Positions 55,048 to 63,036 of a stretch of DNA of 64,000 nt are shown here, in pieces. Positions within the stretch are counted from its first letter, which is position 1. Every line of letters starts with the position of its first letter. Location: contig CAVOWL010000004.1 of the NCBI GenBank assembly GCA_963700105.1, positions 868,001-932,000 of the forward strand, read 5' to 3'. The position numbers and the translations under genes are program-made. The notes below the pieces were generated by a model that saw only the letters and a list, made by a program, of their open reading frames with translations, was not told the DNA's origin and ran no database searches. This DNA is from CAVUWL01 sp963700105. Lineage in GTDB: Bacteria > Actinomycetota > Thermoleophilia > Solirubrobacterales > 70-9.

Positions 55048-55417
55048 CGGACCACGCTTCCTCTGCAGCAACAACTAGCGCTGCGACCCGCTCCACGATG
55101 TCCTCGACCTTATCGCCGCTGAATTGTGGATCGTCTCCGTCATACGCATAGGCTTTGCGATCCACGTTGAGCAATCGGATCAGATCTCCGTCATCACTGG
55201 ATCCAATTCCCCGTTTGTTTAGTTCAGCGACGATCTGCTCTCGCCGCCAATGCGTCGGGCTAGTCTGAATCCCGTTCTTGTCTGCGAGCGAATCGATGGC
55301 CGCCTCGGCTGCGTGAAGCAGAAGCGTTGCTGCGACACCGAGATGGTCCTCCTCAATCTCCTCGCGCGCGAGATCCAGATGATCGCGGGCAAGAACGTGT
55401 TTTGCCTTAGGCGACAC
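55040..55417 (-). CDS. HEPN-domain protein (toxin-like)
   Basis: A 125-aa helical protein. ARDHLDLAREEIEEDHLGVA and TLLLHAAEAAIDSLADKNGI are the paired helices of HEPN; LNVDRKAYAYDGDDP holds the position of the catalytic R-x4-6-H motif, with Tyr where His is usual (R-K-A-Y-A-Y). HEPN toxins are RNases. Whether the variant cuts RNA is open. Start GTG 55417; a TTG one codon before is possible. Overlaps the nucleotidyltransferase gene. Confidence 0.7.
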   Translation of the reverse strand: MSPKAKHVLARDHLDLAREEIEEDHLGVAATLLLHAAEAAIDSLADKNGIQTSPTHWRREQIVAELNKRGIGSSDDGDLIRLLNVDRKAYAYDGDDPQFSGDKVEDIVERVAALVVAAEEAWSGG

Positions 55418-55708
55418 CAACCGAAGTGTGGAGCATCGCTCGGAGCGAAGCCTCAGACCCTCTCAATAGCGCCCGCTCGCCGGGGTCGGGGCACATCCGG
55501 GGGTTTGTAGACATGCAAGGTGAGGTGGGATCAGCGTGGCCGCGGTGGGTCCATCACCCTGAAACGAAGTGGCTACTCGATCCCGAAGCCGCGGTCGAGA
55601 TCGCAGTCTCGATCGATCTCGTGCTCGATCCGCGCCTGACATTCCCCAGCCTGGCCGTAGACCTCCCTGGCGATGCTCGCCTCTTGCGATTAATTCACCC
55701 CGTCATAG

Positions 55709-55919
55709 AGGTGAGATTGGCCGTATTTTTGGCTCAGAATGGGAAGCGGACGACGGGTCTCGAACCCGCGACCTCGAGCTTGGGAAGCTAGCACTACGGC
55801 CTAGCTCTAACCGCTTGAGAATGCGCTTTGCCTGCAAATGAGCACTTTCTCAGTTGACAAGAGGTGACGCCGATGGACACAATGAACCCGATTTTGTTCC
55901 TACCCGTGTTCCTACCCAG
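55709..55919. repeat. Repeat A3: tRNA-Gly(CCC) 3' half with both flanks
   Basis: Left 22-bp sequence (GGCCGTATTTTTGGCTCAGA), tRNA-Gly 3' half (55746-55793, minus strand) and ~120-bp segment (55800-55919). More diverged from A1/A2 than they are from each other, so probably older or from another donor. Confidence 0.85.
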
Positions 55920-55952
55920 CCCAGTCTCGATGCGGAACAACCTCGACGATCC

Positions 55953-56030
55953 GGCCCCGGTAGCTCAGCTGGAAAAGCTGCCGCCTTCCTAAGCGGCGGG
56001 CCCCAGGTTCGAGTCCAGCCCGGGGGGCCA
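55953..56030 (+). pseudogene. tRNA-Arg(CCT)-like sequence
   Basis: GGCCCCGGTAGCTCAGCTGG at the 5' end, anticodon arm GCCGC CTTCCTAA GCGGC (CCT anticodon but eight-base loop), GGTTCGAGTCC and a G-rich 3' acceptor strand ending in GGCCA. Stem mismatches (7-66, D-stem, T-stem) argue against function, but it is closer to a tRNA than the copy in element 2. Confidence 0.55.
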
Positions 56031-56093
56031 TTTGGACACAAAGTATCCTGCTCCAAGCGTAGGGGATGTCGAGCTGGCATCGCGGACACCGTC

Positions 56094-56669
56094 CTAAATC
56101 CTCAGCGCGTCGCGTGCCTTCTCGGCGAACCCTCCCACCCCGGCCCGCTCAAGCGCGACCAACAGCTCCTCGACAGGCCGTCCTCCCCCCCAGTCGCTCG
56201 CCTGTCGCTCCAAGACGGCGAGGAGTTCCTGGGGTTCGGCCTCGAATTCGGCGGCGAGGAACGGATCAGGGGCGGTGACCTCGACGCCATGCTCTCGCAG
56301 GCCCTCGTGCAGATAGCCGCGGTCGTGCGTGAAGAGGTAGTCGGCGCCCGAAACGATCGCCAGGGCACAGACGTGGCGATCGTCGGGGTCCTCGGTGAGG
56401 GAGCCGGCCTCGGTGATGGCCATCGCCTCGACCTTCGTCGCGCCAGCGGGGAAGTTCTGCGGCAGATAGTCGACCCAGCGTGCCGCGACTTCCCCTGTCA
56501 ACCCCTTCTTCTCGATCAGCGATCGCTTCGCCTCGGCGAGCAGCTCCTCGCTCCAAACGAGGTCGAGTAGCCGCAGGTCCTCTGCAACCCGCCCCATCAA
56601 GTCATGGAGGACACGCGAGTAGATGATGTCGGCGTCGAGGACGGCGCGCGGAGGGTCTGTGCGGCTCAC
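56094..56669 (-). CDS. vapC: PIN-domain ribonuclease toxin (VapC-like)
   Basis: 191 aa from GTG 56669, which overlaps the antitoxin stop as GTGA. PIN residues: Asp in AVLDADIIYS, Glu in WSEELLAE, and Asp pair in DPDDRHVCAL with THDRGY at the end, giving the acidic cluster for Mg2+-dependent RNA cleavage. The C-terminal 55 residues extend beyond a standard VapC (about 135 aa), as in the PIN_3-like subgroup. Confidence 0.85.
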   Translation of the reverse strand: MSRTDPPRAVLDADIIYSRVLHDLMGRVAEDLRLLDLVWSEELLAEAKRSLIEKKGLTGEVAARWVDYLPQNFPAGATKVEAMAITEAGSLTEDPDDRHVCALAIVSGADYLFTHDRGYLHEGLREHGVEVTAPDPFLAAEFEAEPQELLAVLERQASDWGGGRPVEELLVALERAGVGGFAEKARDALRI

Positions 56670-57025
56670 TCGGGTGGGGCGCCCATCGCGTCGAGGTCGC
56701 GCGACCACTCAGCGGCCAAATCGCGGCCCCGATCGCGGCGCTCTTCGCAAGCGATCACCGACGCCAGCGGGATCTTCCAGTAGCTCGACCCCGGTAACTG
56801 CTGCGCCTCGAGCTCCCCGTATTCGATCAGGCGCATCACGTGTTGGCGGGAGAACCCAAGCCGCTCGGCGACCTGCTGAGGCGAGAGCAGCTCCTGCTCC
56901 TCGGCGACGGTGACGGCGACCCGCTTGCCCTCCCGCAGAAGTCTGTCTACCTCTTCGGTCACGAGGGCGGCCTGATCGCCGGCGGTGGGATCCAGGTGCA
57001 GCGTCTTCATCGCGGGCTTCACCAT
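56666..57025 (-). CDS. Antitoxin with excisionase-like HTH (VapB-like partner)
   Basis: 119 aa from the ATG at 57025 (57010 is an alternative). The N-terminus DQAALVTEEVDRLLREGKRV resembles Phd/YefM-like antitoxins; the centre is an excisionase/MerR-type winged helix, LSPQQVAERLGFSRQHVMRL, IEYGELEAQQLPG. This HTH-antitoxin type is commonly paired with long PIN toxins in actinobacteria. It is coupled to the toxin gene and should autoregulate. Confidence 0.8.
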   Translation of the reverse strand: MVKPAMKTLHLDPTAGDQAALVTEEVDRLLREGKRVAVTVAEEQELLSPQQVAERLGFSRQHVMRLIEYGELEAQQLPGSSYWKIPLASVIACEERRDRGRDLAAEWSRDLDAMGAPPE

Positions 57026-57078
57026 AGCAGCGAACCTGACCCACCTGCACATATCTATGTCGTAGCTATGCTCAGCCG

Positions 57079-57327
57079 TTACCCCACAGCTCGCAGGTCG
57101 ACGGAAAGTTGCGGGAGCTGCGCTGCCACATGGGCTCCGAGCACCACAGGGTGCTGTACCGGCGCTCAGAGCGCCTGATCGTCCTCCTGCATACCTTCCG
57201 AAAGACGACGAGCAAGCTGCCGGTGGCCGAGATCAAGGTTGCCCAGAATCGCTGGGAAGATTTTAAGGCGCGGATGGATGCCCAGCCACGTAGGCCACCC
57301 CGAGCAGTAGGCCGCGATGCGCCCTAA
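57079..57327 (+). pseudogene. RelE/HigB-type toxin lacking its N-terminus
   Basis: The frame reads LPHSSQVDGKLRELRCHMGS, EHHRVLYRRSERLIVLLHTF, RKTTSKLPVAEIKVAQNRW, the central and C-terminal part of a RelE/HigB fold. About 45 residues normally before this are missing: upstream codons are unrelated and run into the vapB promoter. The only starts are TTG 57109 or ATG 57130, so a working toxin is unlikely. Confidence 0.7.
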
Positions 57328-57380
57328 AGTCTCTGGTGGTTGTTAGCAGCGCTGCTGACATCGGTTGACACCGGCGACCT

Positions 57381-57764
57381 TTGGAGCAAGCGATGAGCAA
57401 GCGCATCAGCCCGGTCGGAGCCGCTGTTTCCGACCACGTCAAGGAGTCCCTCAAAGACCCTGAGTTCAAGGCCGAGTACGAACGCCTCGCTCCGTATGAG
57501 GAGCTGGCCCGAATCGTCGTTATGCATCGTGGGGCGCTGGGCTTGACCCAAGCCCAGCTAGCCGCCCGGATGGGCACGACGGCCTCGGCGATCTCGCGGA
57601 TCGAGAGCGGCCAGCACGCGACCAACGCACAGACTCTCAAGAAGCTCGGTGATGCCTTCGGCACCCGCGCCGTTCTTGGTTTCGAGTTCGGACCGGCAGA
57701 GCATCCCGAGCGCGAGCTCGTCGTTCTCCGATCGCTCGCGCCAACACAGAGCTTGCACTGCTGA
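57381..57764 (+). CDS. XRE-family antitoxin (HigA-like)
   Basis: A 127-aa protein. HTH: IVVMHRGALGLTQAQLAARM, GTTASAISRIESGQHATNAQ. GGAGC lies 6 bases before the ATG. The N-terminal helix SDHVKESLKDPEFKAEYERL is typical of XRE antitoxins that follow RelE-like toxins in toxin-first operons. Its toxin is truncated, so it is an orphan that may still protect against related toxins or act as a regulator. Confidence 0.85.
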   Translation: MEQAMSKRISPVGAAVSDHVKESLKDPEFKAEYERLAPYEELARIVVMHRGALGLTQAQLAARMGTTASAISRIESGQHATNAQTLKKLGDAFGTRAVLGFEFGPAEHPERELVVLRSLAPTQSLHC

Positions 57765-57930
57765 ACCGTATTTCTATGGACTTGCGCGACACGGAGCGCA
57801 GCAAACAGGCTTGCACCGGGCAGACGCCCGGTCACCCACCGACGACCCCAGCAGGGCCGCAGTCACCCGAAAGGGCGCGCGGCTTGGCCGCGAGCCCGCG
57901 GAGCTCGACGGCGGACCGGCCCACAATTTT

Positions 57931-59271
57931 CTACGCGGCCTCGACGACGATGCGGGCGCCGCGCTTCGGGGCATAGGTAATCGCCCGGCGGGTAACCCGC
58001 TCACCGCGGCCCGACTGGGCCACCGGGCTGGTTTGCTGGAGAATCGTTTGCATGACGATCTTCATCTCAAAGAGGGCGAAGCTGGCGCCAAGGCAACGAC
58101 GGACGCCGCCACCGAAGGGGATCCACTCATAGGTACCGGGCGGGTCGGTGGCGAGAAAGCGCTCGGGGCGGAAAGCCTCGGGCTCGGGGTAGAGGTCGGC
58201 CCGGCGGTGGATCAAGTAGATCGAGGGATTGATGCTGACCCCGGCCGGCAGGAGGCGGCCACCAATTTCGGTGGGCTCGCTCAGGTGGCGGCCGACGGCG
58301 GGGACGACCGGCCGCAGCCGCAGCGACTCCTTGATCGTCGCCTCGAGATAGGCCTCCTCGCCGGCACGGGTCTCGGCGATGAGGCGTTCGAGGATCTCGG
58401 GATGGCGAACGAGGCGCTCAAGCGTCCAGGCGAGTGCCGTCGCCGTTGTCTCGTGGCCGGCAAGCAGCAGCGTCATCAGCTCGTCGCGCAGCTCGACGTC
58501 GGTGAGTGGGCGGCCCTCCTCATCGCGCGCGGCGAGCAGCAGCGAGAGGATGTCCTCCTGGCCAGCGGCGGGCTGGCTGCGGCGCTCGTGTAGCTCGGCG
58601 TAGATGACGCGGTCGGCCTCGGCCTTGATCTTGTTAAAGCGCCCCCAGGGACTGCGCGGCCGCGGGCTCTCCGAGTTGGTCAGCTGCAGAGCGAACAGAC
58701 GCGGCTGGCTGGCGGCGGCGTCGAGCAGTCGCGCGAGTGGAGCGCCGAGACGCTCGAGCTGCTCGGGATCAGAGACGCCGAAGACGGTGCGCAGGATCAC
58801 CTCGAGGGTGATCGCCCGCATCGAGGGCGCCACCGCGAAGGCCCTCCGCCGCGGCCAGGAGGCGACCTGGCGCTCGGCGACCTCGCGCATCGTCTCGCCG
58901 TAGGCCTGCATCCGCTCACCATGGAAGGGCGGCAGCAGCAGGCGGCGCTGGCGCAGGTGCTCGGAGCGGTCAAGCAGCAAGACCGAGCGGTCACCGAGTA
59001 ACGGCCGCAGGATCTCGTTGTTCTTGCCGGCGAGCATCGTCTCGGGATCGGCGGTGAAGACTGCCTTCAGCGCCGCCGGGTCGGCGGTGATGACCTGGGT
59101 GCGCTTGGCGGAGAGGCGAAGGGTGAAGTAGTCGCCGTAGCGGCGCTGGCAGTCCTCAAGGAAGGAGGTTGGCTGGAGCAAAAAGCGCCCGACGAGGAGA
59201 GGTTTAGGCAGCTGCGGACCCGGCGGCAACTGCGGAGTAGGGGTCGGCGCTGCCGCGGTGGCGGTGCTCAT
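57931..59271 (-). CDS. Cytochrome P450
   Basis: 446 aa from the ATG at 59271 (AGGAGG six bases upstream). I-helix LLLAGHETTATALAWTLERL, ExxR in IKESLRLRP, PERF in FRPERFLA, and the haem loop WIPFGGGVRRCLGASFALFE with the thiolate Cys. The sequence resembles CYP135/CYP138-type actinobacterial enzymes that oxidise hydrophobic substrates. It needs a ferredoxin and reductase from elsewhere. Divergent from a TetR gene. Confidence 0.93.
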   Translation of the reverse strand: MSTATAAAPTPTPQLPPGPQLPKPLLVGRFLLQPTSFLEDCQRRYGDYFTLRLSAKRTQVITADPAALKAVFTADPETMLAGKNNEILRPLLGDRSVLLLDRSEHLRQRRLLLPPFHGERMQAYGETMREVAERQVASWPRRRAFAVAPSMRAITLEVILRTVFGVSDPEQLERLGAPLARLLDAAASQPRLFALQLTNSESPRPRSPWGRFNKIKAEADRVIYAELHERRSQPAAGQEDILSLLLAARDEEGRPLTDVELRDELMTLLLAGHETTATALAWTLERLVRHPEILERLIAETRAGEEAYLEATIKESLRLRPVVPAVGRHLSEPTEIGGRLLPAGVSINPSIYLIHRRADLYPEPEAFRPERFLATDPPGTYEWIPFGGGVRRCLGASFALFEMKIVMQTILQQTSPVAQSGRGERVTRRAITYAPKRGARIVVEAA

Positions 59272-59317
59272 CTGGGTCCTCCTTGTGGTCGCGGCCCTGG
59301 CGGCGTTGACCATAGGT

Positions 59318-59362
59318 TCAATAGCTGGAACATTGATAGCAGTTATTGAATACGCGGTCAAT
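59318..59362. promoter_or_regulatory. Four regularly spaced TCAAT/ATTGA boxes in the P450/TetR gap
   Basis: TCAAT at 59318 and 59358 and ATTGA at 59332 and 59345 lie about 13-14 bases apart, with the larger inverted pair TTCAATA (59317-59323)/TATTGAA (59344-59350). The block sits between the divergent starts 59271 and 59381, so it is a good candidate operator for the adjacent TetR protein. Confidence 0.5.
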
Positions 59363-59380
59363 GGAGACTACGCTGCAGCC

Positions 59381-60034
59381 ATGGCGAGCTCGACCCCAAG
59401 GCTGCGACTGAACACCGAGGCGCGCCGCGAGCAGCTGCTCCTCGCGGGCAGCGAGCTGCTGGGCCGTCGGCCCTATGACGAGGTCTCGATCGAGGAGATC
59501 GCGATCGCGGCGGGGGTTTCCAAGGGCCTGCTCTACCACTACTTCCCGACCAAGAAAGACTTCGTGCTGGCGGCACTGGAGCGCGGCCAGCGCGAACTGG
59601 CGGAATTAACTGCGCCGGATCCGGATCTGCCAGCGCCCGAGCAACTCGGCGCCAGTCTCGATCGCTTCCTCGACTTCGTCGAAGAGCACGCCGCCTCCTT
59701 CGCGGCGCTCTCGCGCGGGCGCGGCGGTGGCGACGCTGAGATCCGGGCGACCCTGGAGGCAGGGAGGGCAGCGCGGGTCGAGGCGGTGCTGGCGACTCTC
59801 AGCGATTGGGGAGCAGCGCCGGCGGGCTCAGTCCGCTCGCCGACATTGGAGACCGCCGTCGAGGGCTGGTTCTTCTTCCTTGAGGGCGCGGTTCTGCGCT
59901 GGCTAGAGCGTGAGGACATCGAGCGCTCTCAATTGCGGGAACTCTTGGAACTAACTCTGCGGGGAACGCTCGAGGCGGCAGAGTCCCTGTCAGGGCCCAG
60001 CGCGCCAGCCCAGAGGTCACCTCACCAATCGTGA
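59381..60034 (+). CDS. TetR-family regulator
   Basis: 217 aa from the ATG at 59381; a longer frame from 59258 adds a false hydrophobic leader that overlaps the P450 gene's 5' end. HTH: VSIEEIAIAAGVSKGLLYHY, FPTKKDFVLAAL. The helical ligand domain has FVEEHAASFAALSRGRGGGD. Probably represses the divergent P450 in response to a ligand. Confidence 0.88.
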   Translation: MASSTPRLRLNTEARREQLLLAGSELLGRRPYDEVSIEEIAIAAGVSKGLLYHYFPTKKDFVLAALERGQRELAELTAPDPDLPAPEQLGASLDRFLDFVEEHAASFAALSRGRGGGDAEIRATLEAGRAARVEAVLATLSDWGAAPAGSVRSPTLETAVEGWFFFLEGAVLRWLEREDIERSQLRELLELTLRGTLEAAESLSGPSAPAQRSPHQS

Positions 60035-60166
60035 GCCTTCAGAAAGACGCCGAGCGGCACCGGTACCGATTTGCGGCAGCACCCCAGAGCGGATGGCTGT
60101 CTGACGCAACGCGCGCGATTCTTAGACAGCGCCTCAGACGAAGCTCGAGTCTCGGGTCCCGCCTTC

Positions 60167-61009
60167 TCACCAAAGCGCCTCGTGCTCCTCTATCACGCCC
60201 AAGCCTCCTGCCAACTCGATGCCGTCGAGCGAGCCCGAGAAGGTACCGAAGAGGTGGCGGTAATGGGAGCGCAAGACCAGCATATTGTCGGCGCGGGAGC
60301 GCTCGGACTCGACCGCGAAGCTGAGCAGGGCGCCGCTGGGAAACTCCACCCCGACCGTGCCCTTGAAGCAAACCGGCGGGGTCTCGGCGGGCACGTCCGC
60401 CACCCAAATCGCCCGCTCGCTGCGCTCGGGCGGGTCGTTGATTCCGGTCACGAGGTTCCAGGCGACGGGCCGGCCATCGGCCGCAGATCCGACGCCGGCC
60501 GACCAGTGCCAGCTTGTGCGTCTCTGGTGATAGCCCGCTGATTCGTCATCGACGCCGTAATCCTCGACCTTCCATCGACGTCCCTCGGCTTCGATCGTCC
60601 CGGTCACCGGCATCCCGGCGCGCTTTCGAGTCCAACCCCAACCTGCACCGCTGGGACAAATCGACTCCACCGGGACGGAGTCCCCGAAGTGCAGCCTCGC
60701 GCGGACCTGGCCCGAGTTGACCTCGATGTCTGGACCGTTCATCACGACCTCCGTGCCGCCTGGGCGCATCCGCGTGTGAGCGTGAAGGCGACCTCCTTCA
60801 CGATCCCATACCGCCCAGAAGCACTGCCCGAAGGGGCCCACCTGAGCACGGGTGGCGCAGAGCATCACCTCGGGCCCGTAGACAGCGACATAGCGCCAGC
60901 GCTTGCGCAGCTCGCCGTGGCTGCGCAAGGGCATCCGGTGGGGAGGAAGCGGCAGATCGGGACGGCCCTGCCCGGGCCCACGCCAAGGGAGTTGGTTGGT
61001 GGCGCCCAC
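60167..61009 (-). CDS. DUF2804-family protein
   Basis: 280 aa matching DUF2804: LPLPPHRMPLRSHGELRKRW, RYVAVYGPEVMLC, QCFWAVWDREGG, WGWTRKRAG, DDESAGYHQRRTSWHWSAGV, PVAWNLVTGINDPPERSERA and the final GVIEEHEALW. The fold is probably lipocalin-like (as in CrtC/AttH-type proteins), with a likely hydrophobic ligand. Molecular function unknown. GTG start. Confidence 0.8.
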   Translation of the reverse strand: MGATNQLPWRGPGQGRPDLPLPPHRMPLRSHGELRKRWRYVAVYGPEVMLCATRAQVGPFGQCFWAVWDREGGRLHAHTRMRPGGTEVVMNGPDIEVNSGQVRARLHFGDSVPVESICPSGAGWGWTRKRAGMPVTGTIEAEGRRWKVEDYGVDDESAGYHQRRTSWHWSAGVGSAADGRPVAWNLVTGINDPPERSERAIWVADVPAETPPVCFKGTVGVEFPSGALLSFAVESERSRADNMLVLRSHYRHLFGTFSGSLDGIELAGGLGVIEEHEALW

Positions 61010-61198
61010 GATGCGAAGCTACAGCAGCTCGCCTTGAGGACCTAAATGACCATTCCTAGCGCTGGTCGCCACTCCGATGAACGCCTGATCGCTAGACGCG
61101 CCTGCGAGTTGGTACCCAAATCTGGTACCCACGGCCAAAATATCGCTCCAGGATATCTCATTTGATTGTCCGCTTTTGGCTCTATTGCTGGCCTTAGA

Positions 61199-61248
61199 GA
61201 GCGATGCGCCCGTTGGGAATCGAACCGACGACCTTCAGTTGGAAAGCT
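61199..61248 (-). repeat. tRNA 3'-half-like fragment S5
   Basis: On the minus strand GAGCTTTCCAACTGAAGGTC is followed by GTCGGTTCGATTCCCAACGG and GCGC: anticodon-arm end, T-arm with TTCGATT loop and acceptor end. No 5' half is present. A double GGTACCC motif (61112-61132) and a TTTTGGCTCT sequence lie to its left, as near the A repeats. Confidence 0.5.
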
Positions 61249-61432
61249 CGGCGCTTGCCTCGACTCGTTCCGTGCGTCACTCCCAATGCCCGATTGCATC
61301 TGGCCGGCTGCCATGTTTGCATCTGGATTGCATCTGAGAGACCCCCGCAAGACCCCGCAGCCCCGCCCATCGCATTCGACGGCTTGGCTCTGTGCGAGGC
61401 TTTGCGGGGCTACGCGGATATATAGATCCAAT

Positions 61433-61466
61433 CGAGGCGCCCAGATTTGAACTGGCGACACAGATG
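61433..61466 (-). repeat. tRNA 3'-end-like fragment S6
   Basis: The minus strand reads GTGTCGCCAGTTCAAATCTG then GGCGCC: a T-arm with TTCAAAT loop and an acceptor 3' strand. About 90 bases to its right is a double TTGGTACCC motif (61553-61572). Confidence 0.4.
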
Positions 61467-61809
61467 GTGGGATCGTTCAATTTGGGCAGGGCCGAGCCTC
61501 GAAAAGCCGCCGCGGGAAGTCCTCTGTGCTCAGGCCGAACGCAAAATTGGTACCCGATTGGTACCCGCACCCAGTCCCATCGTCGGCTCGTGGAGGCGTG
61601 GGAGCTGCCGTGAGATCGCGGGAAGGGATGGGTTCGCAGACTTGAACTGAATGCAGCATCGAGACTCCCGTCAGGACGGAGCAGCCTGGTTTTGGGTGGT
61701 GGCCGTGTGCGGAGGTGGTGAACTGATGAGGTGAGCGGTCGAGCAGTTCGGCGATGAGCGCGGCGCGCCCGTCGGCGTCGCGAGGCGGAGGTCGAGCGGG
61801 CCACCCGGC
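61467..61809. other. Interval of short scars, no gene
   Basis: Apart from fragment S7 and the double GGTACCC motif nothing coding is supported. A 379-codon minus-strand frame crosses the tRNA-like fragments and the HxlR gene in another frame and is rejected. Confidence 0.5.
61622..61655 (-). repeat. tRNA 3'-end-like fragment S7
   Basis: The minus strand reads GCATTCAGTTCAAGTCTGCG followed by AACCCATCCC, again a T-arm-like stem-loop and acceptor strand without a 5' half. Weaker than S5 and S8. Confidence 0.3.
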
Positions 61810-62295
61810 TCAGGTCACGTCGGCGGCTGCAAGGCGCTCGATGGCGCGTGGGCGGTCGTCCGGCGGGGACGGTGCACCGAGGTGCTCGACGCGCAGCTCG
61901 TCCATGAAATCCGCCCACAGCTCGGGGCCGCCGTCGGCCAGCAGCTCTGCCCGCACGCGGAGCGTGGCCGTCGTTGACCGATGGCGGAGCCCCCAGGATC
62001 CGAGCGCTGCCATCACTGGCACGAGCTCGATGGCCGCCTCGGTGAGGCTGTAGGTCGCCCGGCGGCCGCGGCCGACATCCTCTCGGGTGAGCAGGCCGCC
62101 GGCGACGAGGCGCCGCAGCCGGTCCGCCAGGATGTTTGAAGCAATTCCCTCCTCCGAGCGCTTCTGCAGCTCGCGGAAGTGGCGGCGGTTGCCGAACATC
62201 ACGTCGCGCAGGACGAGGAGCGACCAGCGGTCGCCGATCACCTCGATCGTCGCGTTGATCGGACACCCGGAGCGCGGTTCGCCCGCAGGGGGCAT
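61810..62295 (-). CDS. HxlR-family transcriptional regulator
   Basis: 161 aa from the ATG at 62295 (GGAGG eight bases upstream; ATG 62301 is too close to it). CPINATIEVIGDRWSLLVLR then DVMFGNRRHFRELQ, GIASNILADRLRRLVAGGLL is the HxlR winged helix with the conserved N-terminal Cys. HxlR regulators often sense aldehydes or redox. Divergent from a RibD-like reductase gene, a common pair. Confidence 0.88.
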   Translation of the reverse strand: MPPAGEPRSGCPINATIEVIGDRWSLLVLRDVMFGNRRHFRELQKRSEEGIASNILADRLRRLVAGGLLTREDVGRGRRATYSLTEAAIELVPVMAALGSWGLRHRSTTATLRVRAELLADGGPELWADFMDELRVEHLGAPSPPDDRPRAIERLAAADVT

Positions 62296-62315
62296 AGCCA
62301 TGTCCTCCATGGTAC

Positions 62316-62328
62316 TTGCAGGCTGCAA
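62316..62328. promoter_or_regulatory. Candidate HxlR operator
   Basis: TTGCA (62316-62320) and TGCAA (62324-62328) form an inverted repeat around GGC, 20-33 bases upstream of the HxlR start; a third TTGCA is at 62363-62367, nearer the reductase gene. Confidence 0.4.
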
Positions 62329-62393
62329 CTACTCTGATACGGTTCCGCCTGCCCGCCGCCGCTTGCAAATCACAATCACTTTGGAGGAGAATA

Positions 62394-63000
62394 ATGGCCG
62401 ACACCACCTGCCACATGTCGATCTCCCTCGACGGCTTCGTCGCCGGGCCGGATCAAAGCCGCGAAGCCCCGCTCGGCAAGCGGGGCCGCGAGCTTCACGG
62501 CTGGCACCTTGGCGACGAGCGCGCGAACGAGGCGGACGCCACCGCCGAGCGCCGTTTACTGCGCCCCCGCGGCGCGTACGTCATGGGCCGCAACATGTTT
62601 GGCCCGAGGCGACGGCGAGTGGGACGAGGAGTGGTCGGGCTGGTGGGGGGCCGAGCCGCCCTACCACGCGCCCGTGTTCGTCCTAACCCATCACACTCAC
62701 GCGCCGATCGAGATGGAGGGCGGGACGACGTTTCACTTCGTCACCGATGGCTTCGACGCCGCCTACGCCCAGGCCCGCGAGACTGCCGGCGCAGACGGCA
62801 TCGACATCGCGGGCGGCGCCTCAACCGTCCGCCAAGCGCTGCTGGCGGGCGTCATCGACGAGCTCTGGCTCGACATCGTCCCCGTTTTACTCGGGTCCGG
62901 CGAGGGGATATTCAACGGCGTCGCCGAGTTCGATTTCGAGCCCGACGAGGTCCTCCATTCCCCACTAGCGACGCACATCTGCTACCGCCGGGCGGGATGA
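62394..63000 (+). pseudogene. RibD-C/dihydrofolate-reductase-like gene with a frameshift
   Basis: ATG 62394 follows GGAGGAGA. The first frame gives TCHMSISLDGFVAGPDQSRE and GAYVMGRNMFGP, then loses similarity; from about 62607 the next frame continues the same family: GEWDEEWSGWWG, APVFVLTHHTHAPIEMEGGT, VRQALLAGVIDELWLDIVPV, LLGSGEGIF, to the stop at 63000. The shift lies in GGCCCGAGGCGACGG (about 62600-62614). It is either a recent mutation, an assembly error or, less likely, recoding. Confidence 0.8.
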
Positions 63001-63036
63001 GATGGATACACGCAGCCGTGCAAGTACCTGCGAAGA

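Larger units (their letters stand above)
53886..55745. mobile_element. Tandem tRNA-Gly element 2 (cargo HEPN/nucleotidyltransferase pair)
   Basis: Bounded by tRNA-Gly 3'-half repeats A2 and A3 (1.86 kb). Contains the ~120-bp segment, a tRNA-Arg-like sequence, the HEPN and nucleotidyltransferase genes on the minus strand, and about 290 bp (55418-55708) without a supported gene before A3. No integrase. Confidence 0.65.

Noticed and set aside
55426..55791. 121-codon plus-strand frame before and across repeat A3
   Set aside because: Its end is translation of the tRNA-Gly scar (TTGLEPATSSLGS-type artefact); the first part has no recognisable domain, though a small gene at 55514-55710 cannot be excluded.
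61277..62416. 379-codon minus-strand frame
   Set aside because: Overlaps the HxlR gene in another frame and reads through tRNA-like fragments; no protein-like segments.
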